Below, in pieces: positions 7,625-15,279 of a DNA stretch of 64,000 nt (its first letter is position 1; every line of letters starts with the position of its first letter). A model generated the notes under the pieces. That model saw nothing but the letters and a program-made list of their open reading frames with translations, ran no database searches and was not told the origin of the DNA. The position numbers and the translations under genes were made by a program. Origin of the DNA: Thermocaproicibacter melissae (GTDB taxonomy: Bacteria; Bacillota; Clostridia; Oscillospirales; Acutalibacteraceae); contig NZ_CP101827.1 of NCBI RefSeq assembly GCF_024498295.1, positions 1,182,001 through 1,246,000 on the forward strand. Reading direction: 5' to 3'.

Positions 7625-9555
7625 TACAGAACACCTCCGATTGAGACGACCATGAGGATTACGAGGATTGCGGAGGCGACTGCCAAGCAGGGCTTCAGAA
7701 GCTTATTTTCACCGAAAAGCTCCGGGAAATACCAGTTGGCAAGATACATTTGTTTGGATTCGCCGAAGGAATCCACAAACGTGACGTCGTCGCCCTTGTT
7801 GATACCAGCCATGTAAGCAAGGGAAGGCTTGTTTGTCTTTCCCGCTGTGAGCAGGCGGGCTACCAGCGGAATAATCACAATCATGCACATCATCAGCAGC
7901 ATAATCGGAATATCGCCGCGCGTAATGATAGAAAGCTCGTTGGTGTGGAACATTGCGACCAACACCGGACGAACCAGATTGGAAGAAATCAGCGGGAACA
8001 GGATGCAGAGGATAACAACCAGTGCAGCCAGAGTTCCGAGTGCAACACGCTCATCCTTATGGACCGTGTCCGGATGCGGACGCGAGCTGTGCGGAACCGC
8101 AATCAGCTTGCCAAGCCATTTCGTCCAGTAGAACATTGTTGTGCCGGAGCCGAAGGCAACGAACAGCATGAGCAGAACATTTCCGGAATCCACGAAGGAT
8201 TTCAGCGCAGCCCATTTGGAAATCAACATTCCGAATGGCGCCAGGAACATTCCGAAGATGCCGATCATCATGACAAAAGCCAGTTTCGGCAGGCGGACAA
8301 TGAGGCCGTGCATGTCTTCGATGTCGCGGCTTCCGGTGCAGTTCTCAACAGCACCCGTGGAGAGGAACATCAGAGACTTTGCAACAGCGTGGAAAATCAT
8401 GAGCAGAATCGCGGCCCATGTTGCTTCGCTGGTTCCAACGCCGGCGCATGCGGTAATCAGGCCGAGATTTGAGATGGTGGAATAAGCAAGCACCTTCTTG
8501 CCGTCGCTCTGCGAAATCGCGAGCACGGAAGCGGCAAAGAATGTAAATCCACCAATGAGAATTACCATCATGCCGGGCAGCGTGTTCTGCATGGCAGGCG
8601 AAAGACGAATCAGCAGGTAAACGCCCGCTTTGACCATCGTAGCCGAGTGAAGCAGTGCGCTCGTCGGAGTAGGTGCCACCATAGCGCCGAGCAGCCATCT
8701 GGAGAACGGCATCTGTGCACTCTTTGTCAATGCGGCGAATGCAAGGCATGCCAGCGGGATGGCTACAAAATCGCCGGAGCCGTTACGGGTGGCAACTTTA
8801 ACAAGATCCTGAATATTGGCAATCTTCAGTACAAGTGTGCAGTAGAGAATCGCAAGCGAAAAACCAAATCCGCCGAGCAGGTTCATCCACAAAGCGCGGA
8901 ACGAATTGCGGATTGCAATTTCGTTCTGGCTGTAACCGATGAGCAGGAACGAGCAGATGGATGTAATCTCCCAGAAGAAGAACATCCAAGAAAGATTCGC
9001 GGAGAACACCAGGCCGAACATGGCGCCGAGGAACACGAACAGCATGGCGAGGAAGAACGAAGTTCTGTCGCGGCAATCGGTATGATGTTTGTGATAATCC
9101 TTCATGTAGCTGACTGCATAGAGGCAAATCAGGCTGCCGACAACGCCGACAATCAAGCACATAATAATTGTCAGGTAGTCGACCGTTATATGGTTTCTCC
9201 CCTCTATGCCATAACCGGCGAGTTCTTCCCAAACAATTGGGAGCGTGCCGGCTGCGGAAAGCAGGACAACATAGTATTTCTTGTACCGGAAGCCATAGTA
9301 GAACACCAGAAGCATCAGGAAAATTTCCCCTGCAAGTATCAGGTGATCCCAAACGGCTGTTTCAACAAGATACTCCTGCGTTTGGCCAGTTGAGAGAAAA
9401 GTCACAGCGAGGTAGATTACCGCCGCCACAATGAGAATGCAGCTGGTGTAGACTACCCCGTCCCTTGCCTTGCTCTGCTTCTTCATCAAAGAAAGCACAA
9501 CGGCTGCAAGGAAAGGGAAGAAGATTAGGAACGCAATTACCCCCATAAATACCAC
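7624..9555 (-). CDS. echA: EchA, NuoL/MrpA-like ion-pumping membrane subunit
   Basis: First gene of the operon and the presumed ion-translocating subunit, related to NuoL/ND5 and Mrp antiporter subunits. The 643-residue protein is hydrophobic throughout, with 14 or more predicted helices. A conserved WEITSICSFLLIGY-type segment and a KSAQMPFSRWLLGAM segment match the proton-conducting antiporter core, including the helix-break Lys. It follows a GGTGGT ribosome binding site. In the complex, electron flow from ferredoxin to protons would drive ion export through this subunit. Confidence 0.94.
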   Translation of the reverse strand: MVFMGVIAFLIFFPFLAAVVLSLMKKQSKARDGVVYTSCILIVAAVIYLAVTFLSTGQTQEYLVETAVWDHLILAGEIFLMLLVFYYGFRYKKYYVVLLSAAGTLPIVWEELAGYGIEGRNHITVDYLTIIMCLIVGVVGSLICLYAVSYMKDYHKHHTDCRDRTSFFLAMLFVFLGAMFGLVFSANLSWMFFFWEITSICSFLLIGYSQNEIAIRNSFRALWMNLLGGFGFSLAILYCTLVLKIANIQDLVKVATRNGSGDFVAIPLACLAFAALTKSAQMPFSRWLLGAMVAPTPTSALLHSATMVKAGVYLLIRLSPAMQNTLPGMMVILIGGFTFFAASVLAISQSDGKKVLAYSTISNLGLITACAGVGTSEATWAAILLMIFHAVAKSLMFLSTGAVENCTGSRDIEDMHGLIVRLPKLAFVMMIGIFGMFLAPFGMLISKWAALKSFVDSGNVLLMLFVAFGSGTTMFYWTKWLGKLIAVPHSSRPHPDTVHKDERVALGTLAALVVILCILFPLISSNLVRPVLVAMFHTNELSIITRGDIPIMLLMMCMIVIIPLVARLLTAGKTNKPSLAYMAGINKGDDVTFVDSFGESKQMYLANWYFPELFGENKLLKPCLAVASAILVILMVVSIGGVL

Positions 9556-9734
9556 CGTTTCTATTTTGTTCTTAGGTTGACTATATGTACCGTTTTTTGG
9601 TCCTTGACCGCGAACATTACTAACTCGGCCAGATGAATGCCGCGGCGCCGCAAAACGGCAGGCAATAAAATACCATTAGCAGAAAGGTCCGTGACTCTCC
9701 TGCCTCTCCATGATATTTTAGAGCATTCTCTAAT

Positions 9735-9762
9735 ATAGTAACACATTTCTGAGAATTCACAA
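9735..9762 (-). promoter_or_regulatory. Candidate promoter proximal to echA
   Basis: On the minus strand a TTGTGA box (9757-9762), 16-nt spacer and TACTAT box (9735-9740). It would give a leader of about 170 nt to echA. Sequence match only. Confidence 0.35.
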
Positions 9763-9796
9763 GCCTATTTGTCGCCTTTTCCCGACAAAACGGGCA

Positions 9797-9831
9797 TAAA
9801 AAACACCCAGACGGCTTTAGAGCCACCCAGG
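9797..9831 (-). terminator. Terminator/attenuator hairpin in the ech leader
   Basis: On the minus strand an 11-bp stem (CCTGGGTGGCT / AGCCGTCTGGG, four G-U pairs, CTAA loop) is followed by TGTTTTTT. The stem pairs well only as minus-strand RNA because it relies on G-U pairs, so it belongs to transcription toward ech. It lies about 20-55 nt downstream of a promoter candidate at 9861-9889. Confidence 0.55.
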
Positions 9832-9860
9832 CATGAAAAAACGTCCTTCCCCATTTGTTA

Positions 9861-9889
9861 AGAATATCAGAAAGAATAATTCTCAACAA
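9861..9889 (-). promoter_or_regulatory. Candidate distal ech promoter
   Basis: Minus-strand TTGTTG (9884-9889), 17-nt spacer, TATTCT (9861-9866). Transcription from here meets the hairpin at 9797-9831 almost at once, which would produce a short RNA or an attenuated ech transcript. Confidence 0.4.
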
Positions 9890-9930
9890 TGGGTAAACAG
9901 GAATTTTTATATTTTTTTAATCTTAATACT

Positions 9931-9960
9931 CTGTCCCTTTTTGTCAGAATCATGTATAAT
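9931..9960 (+). promoter_or_regulatory. Candidate promoter for the regulator gene
   Basis: CTGTCC (9931-9936), 18-nt spacer and a consensus TATAAT (9955-9960), 85 nt before the regulator start. The -10 box is perfect but the -35 is weak. Confidence 0.35.
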
Positions 9961-10045
9961 AGTTGACAAACAATTAACATACATAAAAACATCTGACAAA
10001 ACTATTTCACATACCGGAACATAGGGAGGGAAAAAACAATAACTG

Positions 10046-10774
10046 ATGCAGAATAGATTTACGGTGTTGATTGCAGAACACGATGCCGAAACACGTGATG
10101 CCATTTCGTCGGTTCTTCAGGCAAACGGTTACAAGCCCCTGCCTGCGGAGAATGGCGCTGCAGCGGTTTCAATGATTTCTTCTCTCTGCCCGGATGTTGT
10201 CCTTCTGGAGCAGGAACTTCCGGATATGGAAGGGCTTGAGGTTCTCAAAAAAGTCCGTTCTTGGACCGGACTGCCGATCCTCATCCTCTCTTCCCGCGGA
10301 AGTGAAAAAGAAGAAGTCCGCGCTCTTGACATGGGAGCGGACGACTACCTCAGAAAACCGTTCGGTTACCCGGAACTTCTGGCACGCATCCGCATGGCCC
10401 AGAGGCATAGCGTAAAAATGGAATTCGGCGACAACGCCAAAAACGGAATTTTGAAAAACGGCGGCCTTGTTATTGACTTGCTTCGGCGCATTGTTACAAT
10501 GGAAGGAAAAGAAATTCACCTCACCCAGAATGAATACCGAATCCTTCTTTTTCTTGCCAAGCAGCCGGGTAAGGTTTTAACCTATGAAGAAATCATTAAG
10601 CATGTTTGGGGTCATTTTGCTGCAGATGACCGCCAGATTTTGCGCGTGAATATCGCCAATATCCGCAAAAAGATTGAATCCGACCCTGCCAACCCAAAGT
10701 ATATTTTAACGGAAATCGGCATCGGTTACCGCATGGCTTTGGTTAAGGAAAAAGCGGCACAGCCGGAGAGTTAA
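10046..10774 (+). CDS. OmpR/KdpE-like response regulator with Glu in place of the phosphoacceptor Asp
   Basis: A 242-residue DNA-binding response regulator: receiver domain (about 5-120) and C-terminal winged-helix Trans_reg_C domain (about 145-235). The receiver resembles KdpE closely, but the phosphorylation site is changed: LLEQELPDMEG has Glu55 where KdpE has Asp. In the acidic Mg pocket AEHD replaces the usual EDE/DDE (His12 at an Asp position). The conserved Lys104 (LRKPFG) and Ser82/83 remain. Glu can mimic phospho-Asp, so the protein may be permanently active or phosphate-independent. No histidine kinase gene adjoins it. The next gene is the malate dehydrogenase. Target genes are unknown. 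Confidence 0.9.
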   Translation: MQNRFTVLIAEHDAETRDAISSVLQANGYKPLPAENGAAAVSMISSLCPDVVLLEQELPDMEGLEVLKKVRSWTGLPILILSSRGSEKEEVRALDMGADDYLRKPFGYPELLARIRMAQRHSVKMEFGDNAKNGILKNGGLVIDLLRRIVTMEGKEIHLTQNEYRILLFLAKQPGKVLTYEEIIKHVWGHFAADDRQILRVNIANIRKKIESDPANPKYILTEIGIGYRMALVKEKAAQPES

Positions 10775-10787
10775 TAGAAAATCAAAA

Positions 10788-10808
10788 AAAAGCACCTTAC
10801 GTGCTTTT
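10788..10808 (+). terminator. Weak terminator after the regulator gene
   Basis: AAAAGCAC / GTGCTTTT stem of 8 bp with a 5-nt loop and a short T-tract, 13 nt after the regulator stop. Read-through into the next gene is possible. Confidence 0.5.
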
Positions 10809-10836
10809 CATATATTTACAGGGGGAATTTCCATTC

Positions 10837-11790
10837 ATGAAAAAGGCTAACAAAATCAGTATTCTCGGCGCAGGTAATGTAGGTGCAACAATCGCTTACA
10901 CACTGACTCTGGAAGGTCTCGCCTCCGAAATCGTACTTGTCGATATCAATAAGGACAAGGCAAGGGGCGAAGCCCTGGATATTATCCAGTGCACGGCTCT
11001 CTGCCCGTCGGTTAATATCTACTCGGGTGAGTACTCTGACCTCGAAGGCTCCGACATTGTCATTGTTACGCTCGGTTCTGCCCGCAAACCCGGCCAAACT
11101 CGCATTGACCTAGCTCAGGGCAACGTCAACATCATCAAGAGCGTAATGCCGGAAGCCGTGAAGTATGCTCCGAATGCCATTTATGTGGTAGTGAGCAACC
11201 CGGTTGATGTCATTACCTACACGATTCTTAAAACAACAGATCTGCCGGAAAACCGCGTGTTCGGCTCCGGAACTCTGCTGGACTCCGCTCGTCTGCGTGA
11301 AATCATCGCAGAGCACATGAATGTCAACCCGAAGCATGTTCATGCTTATGTTCTCGGTGAACACGGCGACTCCGCTATGGTGCCGTGGTCTCTCGCAAGC
11401 ATCGGCGGCATTCCGCTGGATGAGTACATCAAGAGTGCTCAGGCAAAGAATCCTGCTATCACTCCGATTGACCGTGACAAGACTCTTGAAACCGTGCACA
11501 AGGCCGGCGGCGAAATCATTAAGCTCAAGGGCGCAACCTTCTATGCAATTGCTGTTTCTGCAACAAACATCTGCCGCAACATTCTTCACGATGCAGATGC
11601 TGTTATGCCGCTTTCCGGTATGCTCCATGGCGAATACGGTTATTCCGATGTCTGCCTGAGCGTTCCGTTCGTTCTGAATCGTGACGGCCTCGTGAACAGC
11701 GTAACTCCGCCGCTCACCGATGAGGAACTGAAGAAATTCAGCGCCAGCGCAGAAATGCTGAAAGATACTATTAGCAAGCTGAATATATAA
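10837..11790 (+). CDS. mdh: Malate dehydrogenase of the lactate dehydrogenase-like family
   Basis: NAD-dependent 2-hydroxyacid dehydrogenase of the LDH/MDH superfamily, 317 residues. Rossmann motif GAGNVGAT at 11-18; catalytic His176 in GEHGDS; substrate Arg in KPGQTR. At the position that sets substrate choice (Gln102 of Bacillus LDH, in NQKPG) this protein has Arg83 (SARKPG), which is the malate/oxaloacetate determinant. An automatic search would probably call it L-lactate dehydrogenase. The malic enzyme gene begins 36 nt downstream, which supports oxaloacetate reduction to malate. The start at 10837 follows an AGGGGG ribosome binding site; an in-frame Met 36 nt upstream lies inside the leader. 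An LDH role cannot be excluded. Confidence 0.8.
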   Translation: MKKANKISILGAGNVGATIAYTLTLEGLASEIVLVDINKDKARGEALDIIQCTALCPSVNIYSGEYSDLEGSDIVIVTLGSARKPGQTRIDLAQGNVNIIKSVMPEAVKYAPNAIYVVVSNPVDVITYTILKTTDLPENRVFGSGTLLDSARLREIIAEHMNVNPKHVHAYVLGEHGDSAMVPWSLASIGGIPLDEYIKSAQAKNPAITPIDRDKTLETVHKAGGEIIKLKGATFYAIAVSATNICRNILHDADAVMPLSGMLHGEYGYSDVCLSVPFVLNRDGLVNSVTPPLTDEELKKFSASAEMLKDTISKLNI

Positions 11791-11826
11791 CATAAATACA
11801 TCACAACAAAGAAAGGAATTATTGCC

Positions 11827-12999
11827 ATGGATTACGCAAAAGAATCCCTTAAAAAGCACTACGAATGGAAAGGTAAAATCGAGATGATTTGCCGCGCTCC
11901 GCTGGAGACGCGCGAAGACCTTTCTCTCGCATATACTCCCGGCGTTGCACAGCCCTGCCTGGAGATTCAGAAGGATGTCAACAAGAGCTACGACCTGACC
12001 CGCCGCTCCAACCTTGTTGCTGTTGTTACCGATGGTAGTGCAGTTCTCGGCCTCGGCGACATCGGCCCGGAAGCCGGCATGCCGGTTATGGAAGGCAAAT
12101 GCGCACTGTTCAAGGCTTTCGGCAATGTGGACGCCATTCCGCTCTGCATTCGGTCCAAGAATGTTGACGATATTGTCAACACCGTTCGCCTGATTGCCGG
12201 CAGCTTCGGCGGCATCAACCTCGAGGATATTGCTGCACCCCGCTGCTTCGAAATCGAAAGACGCCTGAAGGAATGCTGCGATATTCCGATTTTCCACGAC
12301 GACCAGCACGGCACGGCAGTTGTTACACTTGCCGCTATGATCAACGCTCTCAAGCTCACCGGCAAAAAGATCGATGAGATTAAGGTCGTTACCAGCGGCG
12401 CAGGCGCAGCCGGCATTGCAATCATCAAGCTGCTGATTGCTCTCGGTCTCAAGAACGTCATTATGTGCGACCGCCACGGTGCTATTTACGAAGGGCGCGA
12501 GGGCCTGAACCCGATTAAGGAAGAAATGGCCAAAATCACCAACCGGGAAAAGAAAGCCGGCTCTCTCGCTGAAATGCTCAAGGGCGCAGACGTATTCATC
12601 GGCGTTTCCGCTCCGAACTGCGTCACCGAAGAAATGGTTAAGAGTATGAACAAAGACCCGATTCTGTTCCCGATGGCAAACCCGGTTCCGGAAATCATGC
12701 CGGACGTTGCCCTCAAGGCAGGCGCCGCCGTTGTTGGTACCGGCCGCAGCGACTTCCCGAACCAGATCAACAACGTTCTCGCATTCCCGGGCATCTTCCG
12801 CGGTGCACTGGACGTTCGCGCAAAGGACATCAACGACGAAATGAAGATTGCCGCAGCTTATGCAATCGCTTCGTTCGTCACTCCGGACAAACTTTCCCCG
12901 GACTACATCATTCCGAGCGCACTGGACCGCAATGTTGCTTCTGCTGTTGCAAAGGCTGTTGCCGATGCAGCACGCAAATCCGGCGTTGCACGAATCTAA
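11827..12999 (+). CDS. NAD(P)-dependent malic enzyme
   Basis: Oxidatively decarboxylates malate to pyruvate and CO2. It is 390 residues long, the short bacterial form. Catalytic Tyr36 (SLAYTPGV) and Lys91 (MEGKCALFK), the metal-binding FHDDQHGTA motif, and the cofactor motif SGAGAAGIAI are visible. With the upstream malate dehydrogenase it would form a two-step route from oxaloacetate via malate to pyruvate, the malate shunt described in clostridia that lack or bypass pyruvate kinase. The pair shares a transcript (36-nt gap) and ends at a strong terminator. Cofactor preference cannot be read from the sequence. Confidence 0.95.
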   Translation: MDYAKESLKKHYEWKGKIEMICRAPLETREDLSLAYTPGVAQPCLEIQKDVNKSYDLTRRSNLVAVVTDGSAVLGLGDIGPEAGMPVMEGKCALFKAFGNVDAIPLCIRSKNVDDIVNTVRLIAGSFGGINLEDIAAPRCFEIERRLKECCDIPIFHDDQHGTAVVTLAAMINALKLTGKKIDEIKVVTSGAGAAGIAIIKLLIALGLKNVIMCDRHGAIYEGREGLNPIKEEMAKITNREKKAGSLAEMLKGADVFIGVSAPNCVTEEMVKSMNKDPILFPMANPVPEIMPDVALKAGAAVVGTGRSDFPNQINNVLAFPGIFRGALDVRAKDINDEMKIAAAYAIASFVTPDKLSPDYIIPSALDRNVASAVAKAVADAARKSGVARI

Positions 13000-13016
13000 T
13001 CTGCTCTGCACTTTTG

Positions 13017-13058
13017 AAAGAGCCTTTCACGGCGAAAGCCGCGAAAGGCTCTTTTTTT
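13017..13058 (+). terminator. Rho-independent terminator after malic enzyme
   Basis: Stem AGAGCCTTTC / GAAAGGCTCT enclosing an inner GGC/GCC pairing, followed by seven T residues. Confidence 0.9.
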
Positions 13059-13112
13059 ACCCATGCATGGTTTGCACAAAAGCAAGATGACGGGCTAGGA
13101 AAAAATTGTGTG

Positions 13113-13142
13113 TTGTTCTAAAGGGTGTCCGTGTGTTACAAT
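13113..13142 (+). promoter_or_regulatory. Candidate promoter for the CAP-domain gene
   Basis: TTGTTC (13113-13118), 18-nt spacer, TACAAT (13137-13142), 85 nt before the start codon. Confidence 0.4.
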
Positions 13143-13172
13143 ACGTTACAGAAAGGTTACATTTTTGTAACC
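13135..13172 (+). repeat. Phased GTTACA direct repeats and palindrome
   Basis: GTTACA occurs at 13135, 13145 and 13156, that is every 10-11 bp or one helical turn; the third is part of the perfect inverted repeat GGTTAC-N6-GTAACC. They overlap and follow the -10 box of the candidate promoter, where a dimeric regulator with direct-repeat sites could bind. Confidence 0.5.
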
Positions 13173-13226
13173 GATTCAACGACCGTACAAAACCGAGGAC
13201 TGAATTTTCAAAGAAAGGAAATCATT

Positions 13227-14243
13227 ATGCAACGTAAGATCATAAGCCTCATTATCACTGCAGCAATCAGCTGCTTTAGTGCATTTACATCGAATTCCCT
13301 GAACAATGCTTCGCAGCCGGCGTCCTCTGACGCAAACAACACATCCATTTGCGCGGATACATCTGCTGGCGAAAGCTGCAAGGATGGCAACACCGGAGCA
13401 ACTTCCAAATCTGACAGCACAGTTACGAAGGGCAACTGCAATACGGCGAACAACGGCTGTTCCGCAGAGAAAGCCCAAGCAATTGTCCCCTCCAAGCAGA
13501 CGGAGACTTCCGGCAATATTGCGTCAACCAAGGGCAGCGTGACTAAGCAAAATAATCCGGCTGCATCATCCTCTAAGGCTTCTTCAAAATCGTCTTGCTA
13601 TCAGCCTTCTTCCCAGAATTGTGACCCTCAAACATCTTGTAAATCACAATGCTTGCAAAATCCTTTCCAAGCATTCTGTGCACAGAATCCTTTCCAAGCA
13701 TCATGCCAACAGAATTCTTCCAAATCGTCTTATTCTCAGCCTTCCCAGAAGTCCGGCTCGCAGTCATCCTCTAAGCCGTCAAGCTCCAAGAGTTCTTCCG
13801 GCTCAACGGTTTCCCAGACTCCTTCTAAGCCGGCTTCCTCCATTGCAAGCACTTCAAGCTATTCGGAATTTCAGAATGAGGTCGTCCGCCTTGTAAACGT
13901 TGAACGCGCGAAGAATTCCCTCCCTGCCCTCACAGCAGATTCGCTTCTGATGAAGACGGCAACGGTGAAATCGCAGGACATGGCGAACAACAACTATTTC
14001 GACCATACCTCCCCCACTTACGGTTCTCCGTTTGACCTGATGAAGAAGTTCGGCGTTACCTACCGCGCCGCCGGCGAGAACATCGCAATGGGCCAGACGA
14101 CACCGGCTCAGGTCATGAACGGGTGGATGAATTCCTCCGGCCACCGCGCAAACATTTTGAAATCCGCCTACACGAAAATCGGTGTCGGCATAGCAAAGAA
14201 TGCGTCCGGCCGGTATTACTGGACACAGCACTTCACAGGCTGA
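13227..14243 (+). CDS. Secreted CAP/SCP-domain (YkwD-like) protein with Cys/Ser-rich linker
   Basis: A 338-residue exported protein. N-terminal signal sequence (MQRKIISLIITAAIS, possibly a lipobox at Ser-Cys), then roughly 180 residues of low-complexity Ser/Gln/Lys/Asn sequence with about a dozen Cys, then a C-terminal CAP domain (about 215-338) with FDHTSPTYG, GENIAMG, HRANIL and YYWTQHF motifs. The linker contains two near-identical QNPFQA units. The start at 13227 is chosen for the AAAGAAAGGAA ribosome binding site and signal peptide. CAP proteins of this type are common in spore-formers; the molecular role is unknown. The Cys-rich linker is unusual for an extracellular Gram-positive protein. 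Confidence 0.88.
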   Translation: MQRKIISLIITAAISCFSAFTSNSLNNASQPASSDANNTSICADTSAGESCKDGNTGATSKSDSTVTKGNCNTANNGCSAEKAQAIVPSKQTETSGNIASTKGSVTKQNNPAASSSKASSKSSCYQPSSQNCDPQTSCKSQCLQNPFQAFCAQNPFQASCQQNSSKSSYSQPSQKSGSQSSSKPSSSKSSSGSTVSQTPSKPASSIASTSSYSEFQNEVVRLVNVERAKNSLPALTADSLLMKTATVKSQDMANNNYFDHTSPTYGSPFDLMKKFGVTYRAAGENIAMGQTTPAQVMNGWMNSSGHRANILKSAYTKIGVGIAKNASGRYYWTQHFTG

Positions 14244-14270
14244 CCCGCAACCCAATTCTTTATAAGCGTA

Positions 14271-14305
14271 AAGGGCTGCTGCAAACGAATTGCAGCAGCC
14301 CTTTT
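14271..14305 (+). terminator. Terminator after the CAP-domain gene
   Basis: AAGGGCTGCTGCAA / TTGCAGCAGCCCTT stem with a 6-nt loop, followed by TTATTTTT. Confidence 0.92.
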
Positions 14306-14491
14306 ATTTTTGACTTTAGTGAATCCAAAGAGCCAGTTACTAAAAAGAGTCGATTGCTAAATTCTATTTGTCGCAAAGCTAGAAGGATTTCTGCGCTCCC
14401 GCAACAAACGACAGCAGGCTTGAAATCTCAGGAAAAAACGAGTACGATGGAAAATGAAATTACAATCTCGGCTCGAATTGGGGGGATTTGT

Positions 14492-15214
14492 ATGACAAGT
14501 ATAGAACAGCTTCAAAGCATGATTGACAAAAGCAGCCGAATCGTTTTCTTCGGAGGCGCCGGTGTCTCCACCGAAAGCGGAATTCCCGACTTTCGCGGCG
14601 TTGACGGCCTCTACCGGCAAAAATATCGGTATCCGCCCGAAACGATTCTGAGCCATACCTTTTTTATGACGCACCGCGAAGAATTCTTCGACTTTTACCG
14701 CGACAAGATGCTTGCGCTCGATGCACAGCCGAATGCCGCGCACAAAAAGCTGGCGGAGCTGGAAGCCGCCGGAAAGCTGACCGCTGTGGTAACGCAGAAC
14801 ATCGACGGCCTGCACCAGAAAGCCGGCAGCAAAAATGTGTTTGAACTGCACGGCTCGGTTCACCGGAACTACTGCATGAAATGCGGAAAAGAATACAGCG
14901 CCGAGTTTATACGGGACAGCAAAGGTATTCCCACCTGCTCCTGTGGCGGAACCGTGAAGCCGGACGTTGTGCTTTACGAAGAAGGGCTCGACCAGAAGAC
15001 ACTGACCGGCGCCGTAGAGGCAATCGCCAATGCGGATATGCTGATTGTAGGCGGAACCTCTCTCACCGTTTACCCCGCTGCCGGCTTGGTCGATTACTAC
15101 CGCGGTTCGCGCCTTGTTCTCATCAATAAAACGACAACCCCGCTCGACAGCCACGCTGACCTTGTCATCAACGGCAGTATCGGCGAGACGCTCGCGCAAA
15201 TCCGCGTTTCCTAA
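14492..15214 (+). CDS. NAD-dependent protein deacylase (sirtuin)
   Basis: Sir2-family enzyme that removes acyl groups from protein lysines while cleaving NAD+. The 240-residue product has the NAD-binding [15 protein letters not shown] motif, [12 protein letters not shown], the catalytic His in FELHGS, and a four-Cys zinc site (CMKCG ... CSCGG). [12 protein letters not shown] completes the NAD pocket. The start follows a GGGGGGA ribosome binding site by 6 nt; the frame is open far upstream but those codons cross the preceding terminator. It is monocistronic, converging on uppP through a shared terminator. Confidence 0.94.
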   Translation: MTSIEQLQSMIDKSSRIVFFGGAGVSTESGIPDFRGVDGLYRQKYRYPPETILSHTFFMTHREEFFDFYRDKMLALDAQPNAAHKKLAELEAAGKLTAVVTQNIDGLHQKAGSKNVFELHGSVHRNYCMKCGKEYSAEFIRDSKGIPTCSCGGTVKPDVVLYEEGLDQKTLTGAVEAIANADMLIVGGTSLTVYPAAGLVDYYRGSRLVLINKTTTPLDSHADLVINGSIGETLAQIRVS

Positions 15215-15234
15215 ACAAAAAAGCATACAAAACA

Positions 15235-15269
15235 AAATCCCCTCCGAGTTTTACCCGGAGGGGATTTCT
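15235..15269. terminator. Bidirectional terminator between sirtuin and uppP genes
   Basis: AAATCCCCTCCG / CGGAGGGGATTT stem with A/T flanks on both sides, serving the two convergent genes. Confidence 0.88.
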
Positions 15270-15279
15270 ATCCTGTTTT

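Larger units (their letters stand above)
9556..10045. other. Divergent intergenic region between ech operon and regulator gene
   Basis: A 490-nt AT-rich gap without a convincing gene. It holds two minus-strand promoter candidates and a minus-strand terminator-like hairpin in the ech leader, plus a plus-strand promoter candidate for the regulator gene. These are listed separately. Confidence 0.6.

Noticed and set aside
9941-9960. TTGTCA ... TATAAT as a promoter for the regulator
   Set aside because: The spacing is only 8 nt, too short for a sigma-70-type promoter.
10837-11790. Plain annotation as L-lactate dehydrogenase
   Set aside because: Arg at the specificity position and the adjacent malic enzyme favour malate dehydrogenase, although this needs an assay.
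11110-13011. A long (633-codon) open frame on the minus strand
   Set aside because: It lies exactly antisense to the malate dehydrogenase and malic enzyme genes, which have clear family motifs. Its translation is rich in Cys, Asn and His, and it arises from codon bias.
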